This document shows positions 24,886 to 40,350 of a stretch of 64,000 nucleotides of DNA, one piece after another (position 1 is the first letter of the stretch; the number at the start of each line of letters is the position of its first letter). A program made the translations under genes and the position numbers. Origin of the DNA: Oncomelania hupensis. Lineage: Eukaryota > Mollusca > Gastropoda > Littorinimorpha > Pomatiopsidae. Under the pieces are notes generated by a model. The model saw only the letters and a program-made list of their open reading frames with translations, did no database searches and was not told the origin of the DNA. The DNA lies in NCBI GenBank assembly GCA_036898135.1, contig CM072522.1:8382186-8446185 (forward strand), read 5' to 3'.

Positions 24886-27228
24886 AGAGGCCATTGTGTC
24901 CTAATCCTTCTACCTTAGGAATGTCTTATGTCAGAACTTCAGGGTGAACTATTTTGAAAGGTTTACAGGAAGTTAGTTGTGAAAGATGAATTAAAGCAGA
25001 GCAGAGGGAAGAGCAGCTTAATTAGAGAAGATTGATGAAGCCAGGAAACAATTAGCGCTTGCCTACTTGTCAACCTAATTGCAGGTATTATGGAGATGGA
25101 AAAGGGGGCGAAGGACAATGGCAGGCAAAGCATCCACCCACAGAGACAGACCCAAAGTCATTTAGACGGATGGCTAATGTGAACGGACAGTCCGGAATGA
25201 ATGACGACAGTCCAACAATATTTCATTCATTAATTCATCCTAAATCTCACTCGTATGTATTACTTTTGTTCGTTCGTTTCTTGGCTCAATCACTCACTGC
25301 AGCGTGCAGCTATATCTGCACTGAGCTCAAGAATGTATGCTGTTTGTTGCAGCGGCAGAGAGATATTCAATTCCCTCATTCTCTCCTTCCCTCCCTCCCT
25401 CATTGATGGTTTAACAGCCTTGTAATAATTCATCCACTTAAGCGTCCACAACTAATCCGTGCACGCGGCAGTTGTGGCATTTTGTGCATTATTACCATTG
25501 CATATATAAACGTTATCCAATGCGTATCAGAAATACTTCGCAAGCACTCTCTTCCTTTGTCTCTACCTTTCACACAATTATTCATTCCAATGTCCTCCAC
25601 AGTTTCTAGTATTACGTGCAGTTACATACAGACTTATGTACACGAGGTTTACAGTGTCAGTAATACCTCATTCCCTCACTCTCGCCTTCCCATCTCCTTA
25701 CTTTCCTCCCTCCCTTCTCGGCCTCTCTTTGTCTGTCTGTTTCTCCCTCCCTCCCTCCTTCGTTGAATCAAACATTATTCATCTTATGCTCCACAACGTT
25801 CTTGCATGACAATAATCAACTCAGGCGTGTAGTAGCAGAAATATTTGGAGCACACACTACTTCCCTCCCTACTCCCCATCCACCCCCCCCCCCAATGTTT
25901 CTCCAACCCGTTTTCCTCATTCACTCAACTATGCTAACAATTTGTAGTATTTCTTCCGTTACAAAAAATATTACATTAAAAAAAAACTTCATACAAGGAG
26001 TAGCAGAAGTATTGTACTCTTCTCTTCTCTCTCCTCCTCCTCCCCCCCACTTTCACATTCATTATCTCTCTTTCCACCACCCCCACCCCCCATCTCTACA
26101 TTAATCACTGAACTACGGCTCAACAATTTCTAATATTTTTTTTTGCTTTACTTACAAACTTCATGAATAAATATAAAAGGTGTACAGCGGCGAAGGAGAG
26201 AAAACTTATCTGTCGGAAACATAAAGGAGGAAGCAGTGTCGAAAAGAAAGAAGAAGAAAAAAAAAACTGAAGTTGCGGTCCCTTTTGCCATGGTCTCGTC
26301 GGTTCTTGATAGTCCTACGAGGACGTTGCGAGAGACCATCAACGTTATTAGCATCAAAACCTCCAAACTAGTTTGCAAGACAAACGTGTGTAATTAATAT
26401 TTGGATCGCACACATGTAGGGAACATTTATGTATGTACCGGTTACTACGATGAAAGCAAATTCTCCTTTTACGTGGGAAAGTTAGGCATTGTGTTCAAAG
26501 ATATAAGCGGTGATATTATATATATTTTGTTCTTTCTGGGGTTGTCTTGCTTACTTCTTTTTGATTCGAGTGGGGTTGTTGAATGACTGCTATTAGAAAC
26601 AGAATGTACTTTTTTTTTTTAACGGCGACAAATAAAAAGTATGCCAGTCGGACGTTGAACACAAACAAACAAAAAGTACTGGTTGGTAAGTTACATTAAT
26701 AAGCCCAGCGCCTCCACATTAGTTTTGTGAATGTGGTGTCTTCGAGTTGGCTCAGTATTGTTAATAACCATCATGTCGATCAAGACCAGTTACTCACTAA
26801 CACCATACTGTACCACGATCGTTACGCAAGCTGGGTTCCACCACGGTAAATAAATACATAAAAATATAGTCATAGAAATTATACACTGGTAATGGTAATA
26901 CTAGTGCACTTTAAGCTTTAACGGCTAAGCTGGAGAGAAGGACCATCAGAGTCGTCGGAGCGGCGAGAAGAGTATTTGAAGTCGTTCTTCAGGTGTTTGC
27001 CTCTTTTCTCACTGCTCGAGCCCTGGCGAGGTCACACACCTGCAACACTTGAGGGAAGGAGGAGAGGAGGAGGAGAAGGAGTATCTCGGGACTGTGAACA
27101 GCCCACCCTCTCCCTACGCGCTTCTTCTCAGGAGAGAGGAGACGAAGAATCTTATTAGTTCATTTTACCGTAGTCAAGCCAAGAGGGGCTGTGTTTTCCA
27201 GATTTCGCTTGTGAATAAAGAGTGTAGT
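24886..27228. other. No gene recognised
   Basis: Several pyrimidine-rich segments (25370-25760, 26015-26100). No supported exon or element. Confidence 0.5.
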
Positions 27229-27510
27229 GCGAGTTTGCGATGCAAGCATTGAGAATTCGCTTGATTTCAGATTTCTTTTTTAACCATAATTATAGTGTTT
27301 TGTGAGTTTGTGACTTGAGCATTGAGGATTCGCTTAATGTGAGATTTTGTTTATGTGTAGTATAGTTGGAGTTTGTGATTGAAACTGAAAGTATTGAGTA
27401 TTCCCTTGATTGAAGAGAGTAGGGTGCGACATTGTGATTGCATAGATATATACAGTCAATCTTAAAAGACATCCATATATAAAAAAAATTAAAAGATTGA
27501 CTGTAAAGAG
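27229..27510 (+). repeat. Diverged ~70-bp tandem repeat ending in a hairpin
   Basis: Blocks GAGTTTGCGATGCAAGCATT, GAGTTTGTGACTTGAGCATT and GAGTTTGTGATTGAAACTG each precede GAG(A/G)ATTCGCTT-like sequence. A hairpin with arms ACAGTCAATCTT / AAGATTGACTGT spans about 27450-27505. Confidence 0.6.
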
Positions 27511-28480
27511 AGTGCAGTGTCGACCCCGACGAACAATGAGATTGTAGTGTAAATTGGAGTTTGGGGCATTGTATGAATGAGTGTGTATACTGTAGTGTAG
27601 TGTAATATAGTGTGGTGTGGTATGGTTTAAGTCTGAATTTTGGGATTAGGAGGTGCGGAGTTTTCACTATAAATGAAATCGTATACATACACGTTCTTGT
27701 AGAAACATTTTTGCTCGGAGTATTTTAAATGAGTCGTGAATGATTGTTATTAAGGAACTGTCATTTTCTCCTGAGCTGTATTCTAAGATTTTATTATTGG
27801 GGAGGGAGTAGGGCCCGGGTGAGGGGGCGTGGAACAGTTTTAGACTAAGGACTAGATGTGTATTTATCGGTTATGAACCTGGGTATTATTAACATTAACA
27901 TAGACTGTGTTGTGAACCTGTGTTTTAAAATGGTAATTTTGTGTTAACAAACTTCCAGAGTAGAAACGATCCATGAAGAATCTTACTGGATTAAGGTTGA
28001 AGGAGATACAACACAGCAGATGGAAAGATACATGGATACATGGATGTCGCTAATACGCTTCGTCAGCATTTACAAAGCCCACTGAGTGGGTTTACAGTCC
28101 ATTTCACATTGTTTAAACACTGAGAAGAAGTATTATTGTGTATATATATGAAGGAGATTCATAATTATTGTCTTTATTTGAGCTTTTAAGGATCATCATT
28201 GCAGTAATGTCTGCATTAAATATATATTTATTTCAAGCAGTACGGTATTTCATGTCCGACATAGCATACGGGGTGTTGCCACTGAGCTGAATACTAACCG
28301 TTTGTGAGGGTGTCAGTCGGGTCGTCTGTTTCCCCTCGCCTCCCACCTCTACTCCCTACCCCCACCCCCTTTTCCCTCCGGCCTATCCGTCCCGTTGGTG
28401 TCTCAAGCTTTGCTTTGCTGTTACCCTACAGGCAGTAGTGTTCGTGTAGCAAGCCAAGCAAAAGGAAATCCTCTTCACAC
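27511..28480. other. No gene recognised
   Basis: Unique-looking AT-rich DNA. No supported exon, RNA or element. Confidence 0.5.
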
Positions 28481-28484
28481 CTTA

Positions 28485-28878
28485 AAGATGTCGCGCTCTC
28501 TTTACGTCTTGTTAGAAACTTATTGCCCCCGTGTGATGTCGGGGTATTTCATGTGGAATAATGGGATTGATGTGATGTGAGGAACGTCGTGTATGTGATT
28601 GATTGAGTTGATGTGAGATACATACTATGTGTATGTTTGGAGTAGGTAGGTTCTGGTATGTAGGTTGGTGTGGTCTGAAGTGATCCTCGCATACCTATAA
28701 CAGTGTTTACTCTCTTAGCTGTTGTTGGAAACTGTGTGTGTGAACTGTGTCTGCGTATGGAATAATGTGCTATATACTTTTTGTGGGACCGTTTTTGATG
28801 CGGGAGATCTATACACATATGTATGGTTGATTTAAGTTGAGTTGAGGCAGATGTGTGTCTTTTTGTAGTAGGTTCGTT

Positions 28879-28943
<65 letters not shown>

Positions 28944-29700
28944 CCTCCCTCCTCCATAAAGAGGTTTTCTTCTTCGCTCTTAGCTCTTGTTGGAAAGTTA
29001 TTGGACCGTGTGATACTTGCCTACTCCTGTGTAATAATGTGGATCGAATACATCTACTATTGGCTAGTTTGATGTGATATAGTTTTGTATTTGTACTATT
29101 TACACCTATCTGCTTGGAGTAAGTGGGTTTAATAATACACCTTCGAATGAGGTCTAGTCTGTACACACACGAATTCCATCGCAAGGACTTGCGATGATCC
29201 TGACGCTCATGACCTAGACGGGTGAGCACCGGCTACACACAAATACAACCCAGTAAGCGATAGGTTCCAATAGGCTCAGGTGTCGGGACTAAAAATGAAA
29301 GGAAGTCCCCTCTCTTCCATATATATCCGGTCACCCGGGATTGTGCCCAGTTGTCTGGGCGTCAGACGACGTGTGCCAAAAGGCTGCAGGTTGGGGCTTT
29401 GAGCTGCTTGAGTTAGATCCTGTAATGTGTCGGTCGGTTCCTTGTGCTGGAAAGAACGATTAAATCAACCATCTGAATCTGCTTGGGAGTAGATAGATTT
29501 GATAATACGAAGCTGTGTAAATTGCTCTGTGTGCGTGGCAAGGGACTCTTTAACAGTTGTTCGCTCACTGTGTGGTTCTTGTCTGCTGTAGAATACCCCG
29601 AAATAGATATGCTTGTCTAATGGGCTTTTGTGTGATCTAGTTTTGCACCAGTTTGTGATAGTGTGTTTTGAGTAAGAAGCTAGTTTGTAGTTTGGCTTTA
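28485..29700 (+). repeat. Array of ~4 diverged ~250-bp units with a SINE-A inserted
   Basis: Units near 28490, 28715, 28972 and 29540 share CTCTTAGCTGTTGTTGGAAA-like starts, then TGTGGAATAATG, and TGATGTGATAT/TGATCTAG, then GCTTGGAGTAAG. The repeats make a 226-codon - strand frame that I do not consider a gene. (CT)n is at 28882-28938. Confidence 0.5.
29139..29445 (+). mobile_element. SINE-A, 5'-truncated, diverged
   Basis: It contains GAGGTCTAGTCTGTAC, GATCCTGACGCTCATGACCT and GGGCGTCAGACGA, in the order of the full copy. Confidence 0.75.
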
Positions 29701-29809
29701 ATATCAAATCTTCTGCACATACCTTAATGCCCTCAAACTAAAAGGGACCCAAGATTACACAGTTTTCAGTCGTGGAGTGATTTTCCTTTTGTGGATTGAA
29801 ATTCCTCTT

Positions 29810-29908
29810 TAACTCCTCTCTCTCTGTCTCTCTCTCTCTCTCTCTTCTCTCTCTCTTCTCTCTCTCTCTCCTCTCCTTCTCTCTCTCTCTCTCTCTCTCT
29901 CCCTCTCC

Positions 29909-29976
<68 letters not shown>
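29810..29976 (+). repeat. Interrupted (CT)n microsatellite
   Basis: CT dinucleotides with single-base interruptions to 29930, then perfect to about 29976. Confidence 0.95.
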
Positions 29977-29981
<5 letters not shown>

Positions 29982-30496
29982 TAGGCTCGCTCTTCCTTCC
30001 AACCCTTCAATGAAGGAGTCTGGTAGACAGACTACTAGGAAACTATCTATACGTACCGGCACAAACGTTTGGAGCACGATAGCCGCAGCTTTTTCCACTG
30101 AGAAACACCTGTGTATGGGGAACCAAGCTAACCAAGTACAAACACATTTTTAAAGCAGGCTACCACGCTCCTTGCCGTCACTGATAATGATAAGCTAGTT
30201 TGTAAAGATAACCAAACGAGTGGTTTGCTGTGGTGATGGAGAGGGGAAGGGGGGAGGTGAGGTATAGAGGAAATATCTTTTTAGAGGTCTTTAATGATGA
30301 GAAAGAGACAGACAAATAGACAGAGAGCGGTCATTACAACAAACGTGTCTGCTTAACAATTCACTCTGGGCGAACAGAGATGGGTGTACGTGTGTGTGCA
30401 TATGTGTGTGTGTGTTAGAAAGAGAAACTTTGAAACTCTTTGTGTTAAATTAGGGATAAAGATTTTAGACTAATGATACAGTCTAATCTTCCAATC

Positions 30497-30745
<249 letters not shown>

Positions 30746-31029
30746 AACGTTGGTTTTTGAGAACTTTAACGTAACCTATTAAAACGAGCATGTCTGCTCA
30801 ACAGGCCACAGAGAGAAAGAGAGAGAAAGAGAGAGAATCTGAATGAAAGAACCAACGAACACGCATGTCTGCTTAACACCCAAAACCACTAGAAAATATC
30901 ACCACCACCACCAACAATAACGGAAAGTAGGACTGTATTACAGCAAAATAATGGAAGAAAACGGATCTTTAAATAAACATCATTATTAGTCCGTTAATGG
31001 ACGCTAATTTATGTTATTTTATTTTAATT

Positions 31030-31352
31030 TTATTTACCTTATTGCCCCTTTTTCCATAGGAAAATTCTGGGCCGCCTCCCCTGGGGAAAGCGGGAGTCGC
31101 AGCCTGTGGCGCGCCCAAACCCAACCTACCTAACATTAGTTGTGATTTTGAAATTTTGCTGGGGGAGCAAACCGGAGTACCCGAAGAAAACCCCCTGAGA
31201 CGTTGCCCGAGTCGAAAGTAAATAATATTCAGAGATACATATGATAACGCCTAGATGCTGGATCGAACCCACACCTGTCAGTCGCCATTGGTTTCTGGCC
31301 TGCGGACAAGGCAAGTTAGTCCAGCCTTAGCCCACTTGGCCACAACGCACGC
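31030..31352 (-). mobile_element. SINE-D (tRNA-Ser/Leu-like head)
   Basis: On the - strand GTTGTGGCCAAGTGGGCTAAG is an A-box region with long variable arm spacing and GGGTTCGATCC a B box. The body carries the common GTACTCCGGTTTGCTCC-type block and ends in an A/T-rich tail. Confidence 0.65.
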
Positions 31353-32002
31353 TAAAAAAAAAATGATGATAAGCGTTGCGTGGCACTGCAGATCTAGGAA
31401 TGGATTTCAGTTCACATCTTATACTGTAATAATGTTTTTAATTTACACTATAAAACCAACAGACATGTTTTTAATTTACACTAATTTAGTAATTATAAAT
31501 AGCTAGCCGACCATCAAGTGCCATCAATGCAATTTCGACAGTAAACTCATTGTCCCGAAAGGCATAAAACTATTAAGTAAACGAAACAAACATCCTCATA
31601 CTGTGGGGCCTTTTTAAGACCCATTAGTGTTTTGTTGGCGATAAGGTTTCCTCCGTTCGGGGCTTGGAATCGCACCTCCAGTTTCTTGTCTCTTTGACTC
31701 TGAACACGCACTGTCATTTTGTAGCTTTAATCAACCCTGTTCAACCTCGTTTTTGCAGTGATATTATATAATAAATCAGCTCCAACTCGCCATTAAGTTA
31801 CCTAGTCAGTGAGGACTTGTTATGAATGAAAACTGGACTCCCTAGTCTTCTTCTGGGGTTGAGCAACAACAATCAGTACGTTGATTCATTTGCTGCTAGA
31901 AGTGGAAGTGGGTGATTGCTGGGATGTACAGTAGTGAGGAGATTGCATTGTTCTGTGGATTTACCCATGGAGTACTGTTCTTCAGCGTTTTGATGTGTAA
32001 AG
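31353..32002. other. No gene recognised; possible 5' flank of the E-protein exon
   Basis: Unique-looking DNA. May include promoter or 5' UTR sequence of the exon at 32342. Confidence 0.4.
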
Positions 32003-32341
32003 GCACGTCACAGTTAAGCGTATTCGACGTCAAGCGGTGTCATTACGGCGCTGGATGTATAAACCTGCGTGGCAGCTTTCGTCATTGATCACGTCATCGA
32101 TTGGTCTAATCATGACATCGTGAGTTGTGTCGCTGATCGTGAAACGAGTGTTTGTTTGTGTTAAATGATTCAGTGGTGATTACAAAATTACTCTGGATCT
32201 CGCTTCAGATTAAAAATCGGAGCCCCTGGTTTATGAATAAATTGACGTCAGAGTGAAAAGACATCATTGCTTACATTATTGACGTCACAGTCTCCGTCCT
32301 AGTGCTTTTCCTTGTGCGACGTCTTCCAGTGTGATGTCATA
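32003..32341 (+). promoter_or_regulatory. Candidate promoter with CRE (TGACGTCA) cluster upstream of the first exon
   Basis: Two perfect palindromic CREs, TGACGTCA, are at 32243-32250 and 32280-32287. Further ACGTCA cores are at 32005-32010, 32027-32032 and 32091-32096, and a near-CRE TGATGTCA sits just before the ATG. An inverted CCAAT (attggt) is near 32100. Five ACGTCA cores in about 280 bp directly before a candidate first coding exon suggest CREB/ATF control. No clear TATA box is seen. The promoter role is inferred from position. Confidence 0.45.
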
Positions 32342-32461
32342 ATGTATCCACACCCGAGAAGCCCTCCCTACCCCGGGGGTATGCCCCACGGGGTACAAAT
32401 GTACCCGGACCCTCGACAGATGAGCTGTGCCTACCCCCCTTACTACAGATACCACCAACAG
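32342..32461 (+). CDS. TCF4/TCF12: E-protein gene, candidate alternative first coding exon (40 codons)
   Basis: The ATG at 32342 opens 40 codons rich in Pro, Tyr and Met (MYPHPRSPPYPGG... ending YRYHQQ) and ends at CAG|gtttgt, phase 0, which joins cleanly to the phase-0 exon at 37619. The peptide lacks the LxxLLDFS activation motif that normally precedes MFSPPV in E-proteins, so this looks like an isoform-specific N-terminus from its own promoter, as vertebrate TCF4 and TCF12 are known to have. The frame stays open for ten codons upstream of the ATG but without another ATG. The donor is weaker than consensus (gtttgt). TGACGTCA elements lie 54 and 91 bp upstream. It could instead be an internal exon whose acceptor I do not recognise. 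Confidence 0.6.
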
Positions 32462-33177
32462 GTTTGTTTTGTCTGTAGTTTGAAGACTACTTTGGCTTGT
32501 AACTACTTGAAGAAGTTTTGTTTGTTTGTTTGTTTTAGCGAAATCCATGCATAGACAACCTTGTAATCTGCTGTGCAGTGTTCCCGATTACGCACAATAG
32601 TGCGTCAATTACGCACAAAATATGAAAAATGACGCAGGAAAATTTGCATGTGCGCGTCCTGTGGACGCACACATTTTTTTGGAATCGCTGAAGTCAAAAA
32701 TACGACCAACGAGTGGCGAACTAATTCACGGCATAATCAGAATCAGAACCCAACTGAGACTGCCATTGCAGACAATTAAAGATTGTGTCGGGAGTTGTCG
32801 TCCTTAAAAATCGCATGCGCGCACATTGTAAACTTCCTCCAAGCAATACATTCACTGAACAAAAGAAATCTTCGTTAATCCATTCTTTGATTCTATCATA
32901 AACGATCATGTCACTTCTGACTTGGTTGACTGGGCCCAAAACCCGTTCATCCACCGATTTGGGGACTCTCAAAATTTGCACAAGGACTCTTAAAATTTTA
33001 TACCTGGGAGTCCCAAGGACTCTCATTTTTTTGTGTGTGGAGGGAACACTGGCTGTGTGTCAGCTACTTTGGCTGGTCGTCTCTATAGATTCTGATAAAT
33101 GAAAGTAACAGTAAACATGTCAGCGTGTATGTTGGTTACAGATCGTCGCGTTATGAATCTGATTCAGGAATAAGGCA

Positions 33178-33446
<269 letters not shown>

Positions 33447-33494
33447 TTGAATAAATTTATGTTAAAATAACTCCATCGCATAGATTTTAAATTA

Positions 33495-33530
33495 ATTAGT
33501 TAGTCATTGTTTATAGGGTCCAGCGGAACA
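33495..33530 (-). mobile_element. Short retroposon 3' terminus like that of R1 copy 2
   Basis: It is the reverse complement of GTTCCGCTGGACCCTATAAA, then CAATGACTAACTAATTA, closely matching 41635-41673. Confidence 0.5.
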
Positions 33531-33806
33531 GATTTAAAATGAAAAAGATCATACCCGCTCAGGTGAGTGCCACAGAGCATAAATTATACATACAACCTGC
33601 ACTACGTCCTGTGTGGCGACGCTCTGTGACTGCCGGGCTTTCGTTGTGAAGGCGACCCCAATTTCACCCCCATGGGTAAAAATTAGCCCAAAATGAAATC
33701 TCTGTCCACCTTCACCCACCTCCATAAAACAAAACAAAGCAACCAAAAATAACTAAAAAAATTTTTAAACATGTATAAAACTTAAAAGGTATTTTACCAA
33801 AGAAAA

Positions 33807-33807
<1 letters not shown>

Positions 33808-33847
<40 letters not shown>

Positions 33848-33956
33848 CTCCCCCCCCCCCCCCCCCCCCCCCCCCACTCCCCCCCCCCCCCCCCCCTCCG
33901 CCCTCACCCCTCCCCCCCCCCCCCCCCCCCCCCCCCCCCGCCCCCCCGCCCCCTCC

Positions 33957-33987
<31 letters not shown>

Positions 33988-33998
33988 AAAAAAAAAAT
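33808..33998 (+). repeat. C-homopolymer-rich tract ending in poly(A)
   Basis: About 170 bp almost entirely C, with scattered T, A and G, then about 21 A. The - strand is poly(G). The length may be unreliable in assembly. Confidence 0.9.
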
Positions 33999-34624
33999 TA
34001 AATTAAACAAGTTTGAACCAAACTCTTTCAGTAGTTCGGAAGAAAATGCGCGTAGGAGAAGAAAAATAATGTAAACAATGATGACGTGACCATGATGACG
34101 TCACCCAATACGCATAAATGTGTGTCAGGTGGTTAGGCATATTTGTGTTCTAATTACGTACCAAGTTTGAGAAAAATTTGTCAAGTACTTTTATTTAAAA
34201 GTGCGTTCGGACGGACGAATAGAGCCCAAAGTAATAGTTCATTAGCTTCGCTCGGGAACTAATAAAAACTGCGGAGGGAAGGGGGGGGGGGGGTAAGATG
34301 TGCGAATGCCTTTATGTTCGGAAGGGTGGAGAGGGGGGGGGAGGGGGGGGGAATACCGTATTGAATCTGTGAGATCGCCACTGTTGCAAGTTATCTGTTA
34401 GAGAGGACAGACTACTATTGAAAACCGTCTCTATGGCTGGTGCGATGGTCGTTGCGCCTCCGCTGGTTGTGTGTGAATGGTTCGGCGATGACGGTGTCGC
34501 GGCTGCCGCTTGATTCAATCAAGGGAGGTAATGGAGGGTGTTACAGCGGACACTCGATCCCACAAGTCAATGCGCCGTTTCCGAGTGGCGCCTCATCGAC
34601 TGTCCCCTTCAGAAAGAGAAGCTC

Positions 34625-34873
<249 letters not shown>

Positions 34874-34981
34874 TCTTCTTTTTCCCCTCTCACCCCTTCC
34901 CCTTCTTCTTCCCTCCCAGATCCCCAGCCTTGAAATTATAACAGGAACATTTAAGGATTAGTGAAAGGCAGAGGATGGATT

Positions 34982-35369
<388 letters not shown>

Positions 35370-36063
35370 TTTTTTTTTCCATCTTACCAATTCTGCCCAC
35401 CCCCTCTGCGTCCAAAGTTGTTAATGACATTTCGGGATCTGTGCATCATCAACCAATCGCCTTCCAATTAGCGTCGTCAACCAATCAATTTTCGCCACGC
35501 CATCGAGTGTGCGATCTGCTCTCGGTGATACGAAATGGTGGACTTGGCCTTTTCAAGGACCGTTGCTTATATTAGTACAACTTGCAAATTGGACAATTCA
35601 TTTGTGTTAAATAATTTCTTTCTTTTTTTTTCCATTTTCTTCCTTCCTTCCTCCATTTTTTTTTAAATTTCCGTTTATTCCATTCTTTTTTATTTTCTTG
35701 CCTTCTTTGTTTCTTTTCTTTTCAGTACTTTTCCTTTCATCTTTTCTTTCTTTCTTCTTTCTGTCTCTGTTATAGTTTTCCAATCTGGATGGTTTCGAAG
35801 AGAAGGACGATGACGATCACAGTTTGTACTATGGTCCGGAGGGCACGGTGGCCGAGTGGCGCCAAAATAACAGAAGGCAAAGCGAACATTCACAACGTTT
35901 CCATCTTCAACCTGTAGCCTAAAGAGGCACCTAAAATGGAAAAAAGGAAATGAAAGAACAGGACAGAAAATGTGAAGGCCAAACGCGAACAAAGAGAAAG
36001 ATCGCATAACGTGTTGACAGGTGTTCGTAGCACAGTGCAGCTTACCGATAACGCTCGACCTGC

Positions 36064-36195
36064 GCAGTTCCCCTACTCCTTCGGTGGGAGTCTCTATAAA
36101 CCAGTTATAATCTGTGCACGCATATAATATTCATCCCATCGCTCGGACTTTTATAGATCTGGCGCCCAATGTCCTAAACGGGCGAATGTCGCAAA
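36064..36195 (+). mobile_element. SINE-A fragment
   Basis: It contains CCCCTACTCCTTCGGTGGGA and GTCCTAAACGGGCGA. A tRNA-head-like GGCACGGTGGCCGAGTGGC lies upstream at 35848 and may belong to the same broken copy. Confidence 0.6.
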
Positions 36196-36319
36196 CATAA
36201 TAATAAATAAACATAGCATACGCTAAAGGCCACATTTGTGCTGAGTATGAGCTGCACTTTCCGCTACCGAGCTTTTGATGACGAGGTCATTGTAATTTCT
36301 TCACCCATTGATGAATAGA

Positions 36320-36380
36320 TGTAACAAATCCGCTCCCCCCCCCCCCCCCCCCCCGCTTACCTGCCCCCCTCTCCCCCCCC
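36320..36380 (+). repeat. Poly(C) tracts
   Basis: A C-run of about 20 and shorter runs. The rest of 36196-37263 shows G-rich and (GT)n stretches (36980-37022) and no gene. Confidence 0.8.
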
Positions 36381-37263
36381 CAAAGGAAACAAAAACAAAC
36401 CCAAAATCTTAAGTAAATATATCCAAATTGTTTGGTCACACTGAGAAAAAAAAAACGACTTTTCATTGTGTTAGTTTGTTCAAACACAAAAATAATTTAT
36501 ATATAGTGGCTGTGTGTTAGCGAGAGCTTTAGTTAGTCCGCAAGAGAAGCGAGGCTGCGATCAGTGTGTAGTGCTGTCCGACACCCCGTAGGGAAGAGTG
36601 AGGAAGAAGATGAATGTGGGGTGAACCAACCTTTATTGAACGACTCATTGAGGTCATTCATTTGGGGGAGGGGGAGGAGAGGTGCTGAAGAGGTTAGTGT
36701 TGGGGGAGGGCTGTTTGGGTAGAGAGCAGGGCAGTATAGGGTTTGTGTGTGGGGTAGGGGTGCTAATGTAGGATGTGTTCCTGTTGTTTGTTGTTACTGT
36801 TTTTCCTCATTCTAGTTATTAACTAGTTTTCTTCACCGAGGGTGGTGGTTGTTGTTGCTGCTGCTGCTGAATGTGGGTCGATCCACACTCTTTATGTAAC
36901 GCGTTGTCGTCACTAACCTTTCTTTGGATATGGAGGGCGAGGGAAGGGGAGTATTCGGAAAGCGTAGAGGGAGAATAACTTATGTGTGTGTGCGGGTGTG
37001 TGTGTGTGTGTGCGGGTGTGTGCGCGCTATTTGCCATACTCTTACATTGTTTATATTTTACTTTTACCCGAGTGTAGTGTTCTAAATGTGTTATCTCATT
37101 TATCGTTATCATATCTTCATTTTCATGTTGTTTTTAACTGTGTGGTGTAGTGTTCTTTAGCTTAAATTATTGCTGTTATTATGTAGTGGTTTTGTACCTT
37201 GTGTATCTTGATGTTTTATGCGTTTTGAGCTAATTTGTTGTTTAGTACGTGCGCTTTACAAAA

Positions 37264-37335
<72 letters not shown>

Positions 37336-37336
37336 T
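37264..37336 (+). repeat. (ATT)n microsatellite
   Basis: About 24 units. Confidence 0.95.
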
Positions 37337-37618
37337 ACATTTTGTGCGCTCAACCCCCCTCTCCCCATACTCACCCCCAAATTCGATAATGTTGTTTTGG
37401 GTTGCAACGTTTGACCCCCGGGAACGACTACTTAGGTTTCATTTTTGTTTCCTTCTCCTTTTTTTTTGGGTCAAGAGTTGGTTCGCTAAACTCAGACTTG
37501 TTTACATTGGTAATATTGAAGACTTGTAACGATGTAATGGGTGAATGGATAAATAAATAATATGTGTATAGTTAAAGTAACAAAACCAACTAATGTGGCT
37601 GTTCCATCGTGTGTGCAG

Positions 37619-37721
37619 ATGTTTTCTCCGCCAGTCGGAGGCGGGTCGGCGGGCGGCCCAACGCTGAAGGGTGGTCCCCCAAACGTGGACAGCTCACAGA
37701 TCTATCAAGGCTACAAACCCG
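37619..37721 (+). CDS. TCF4/TCF12: E-protein gene exon beginning MFSPPV (34 codons + 1 nt)
   Basis: The acceptor gtgtgcag is at 37611-37618 and the donor G|gtgaga at 37722. It reads MFSPPVGGGSAGG, then TLKGGPPNVDSSQIYQGYKP. MFSPPV followed by a Gly/Ser/Lys-rich stretch is the hallmark of the exon immediately after the AD1 (LDFS) exon of TCF4/TCF12. It starts in phase 0 and ends with one spare base completed by the next exon to make Gly. Codon use is GC-rich compared with the surrounding AT-rich intron (ggcgggtcggcgggcggccc), which fits coding sequence. This is the most diagnostic exon of the gene. Confidence 0.78.
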
Positions 37722-40086
<2,365 letters not shown>

Positions 40087-40141
40087 TTTTAGGAGAAAAG
40101 AGGGGTGGGGTGGGGTTGAACAGCCAATTCCTCTATTTCTT

Positions 40142-40350
40142 CATAGGCATATTAATAGCAATGTCATAGGCCTACTAGTGTCGTCATATTCCTACTAATA
40201 ATAGTGTCGTTATAGGCCTACTAATAGTAATATCATAGGTAGCATTGTCATAGGCCATCTACTCGTAGCATCGTCATAGGCATACTAATCGTAGGATCGT
40301 CAAATGCCTATTAATAGTAGTATCGTATAGTAGTAGTTGGTCATAGGCGT
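40142..40350 (+). repeat. ~27-bp minisatellite
   Basis: About eight variants of GTCATAGGCCTACTAATAGT followed by AGTATC. Confidence 0.8.

Noticed and set aside
28549..29229. 226-codon open frame on the - strand
   Set aside because: It runs through a (GA)n tract and diverged tandem repeats; composition is that of repeats and no domain is recognisable.
35774..35920. Possible exon reading FSNLDGFEEKDDDDHS after a good acceptor
   Set aside because: No donor follows, the frame stops, and part of it resembles a SINE-A head; the flanking exons already join in phase without it.
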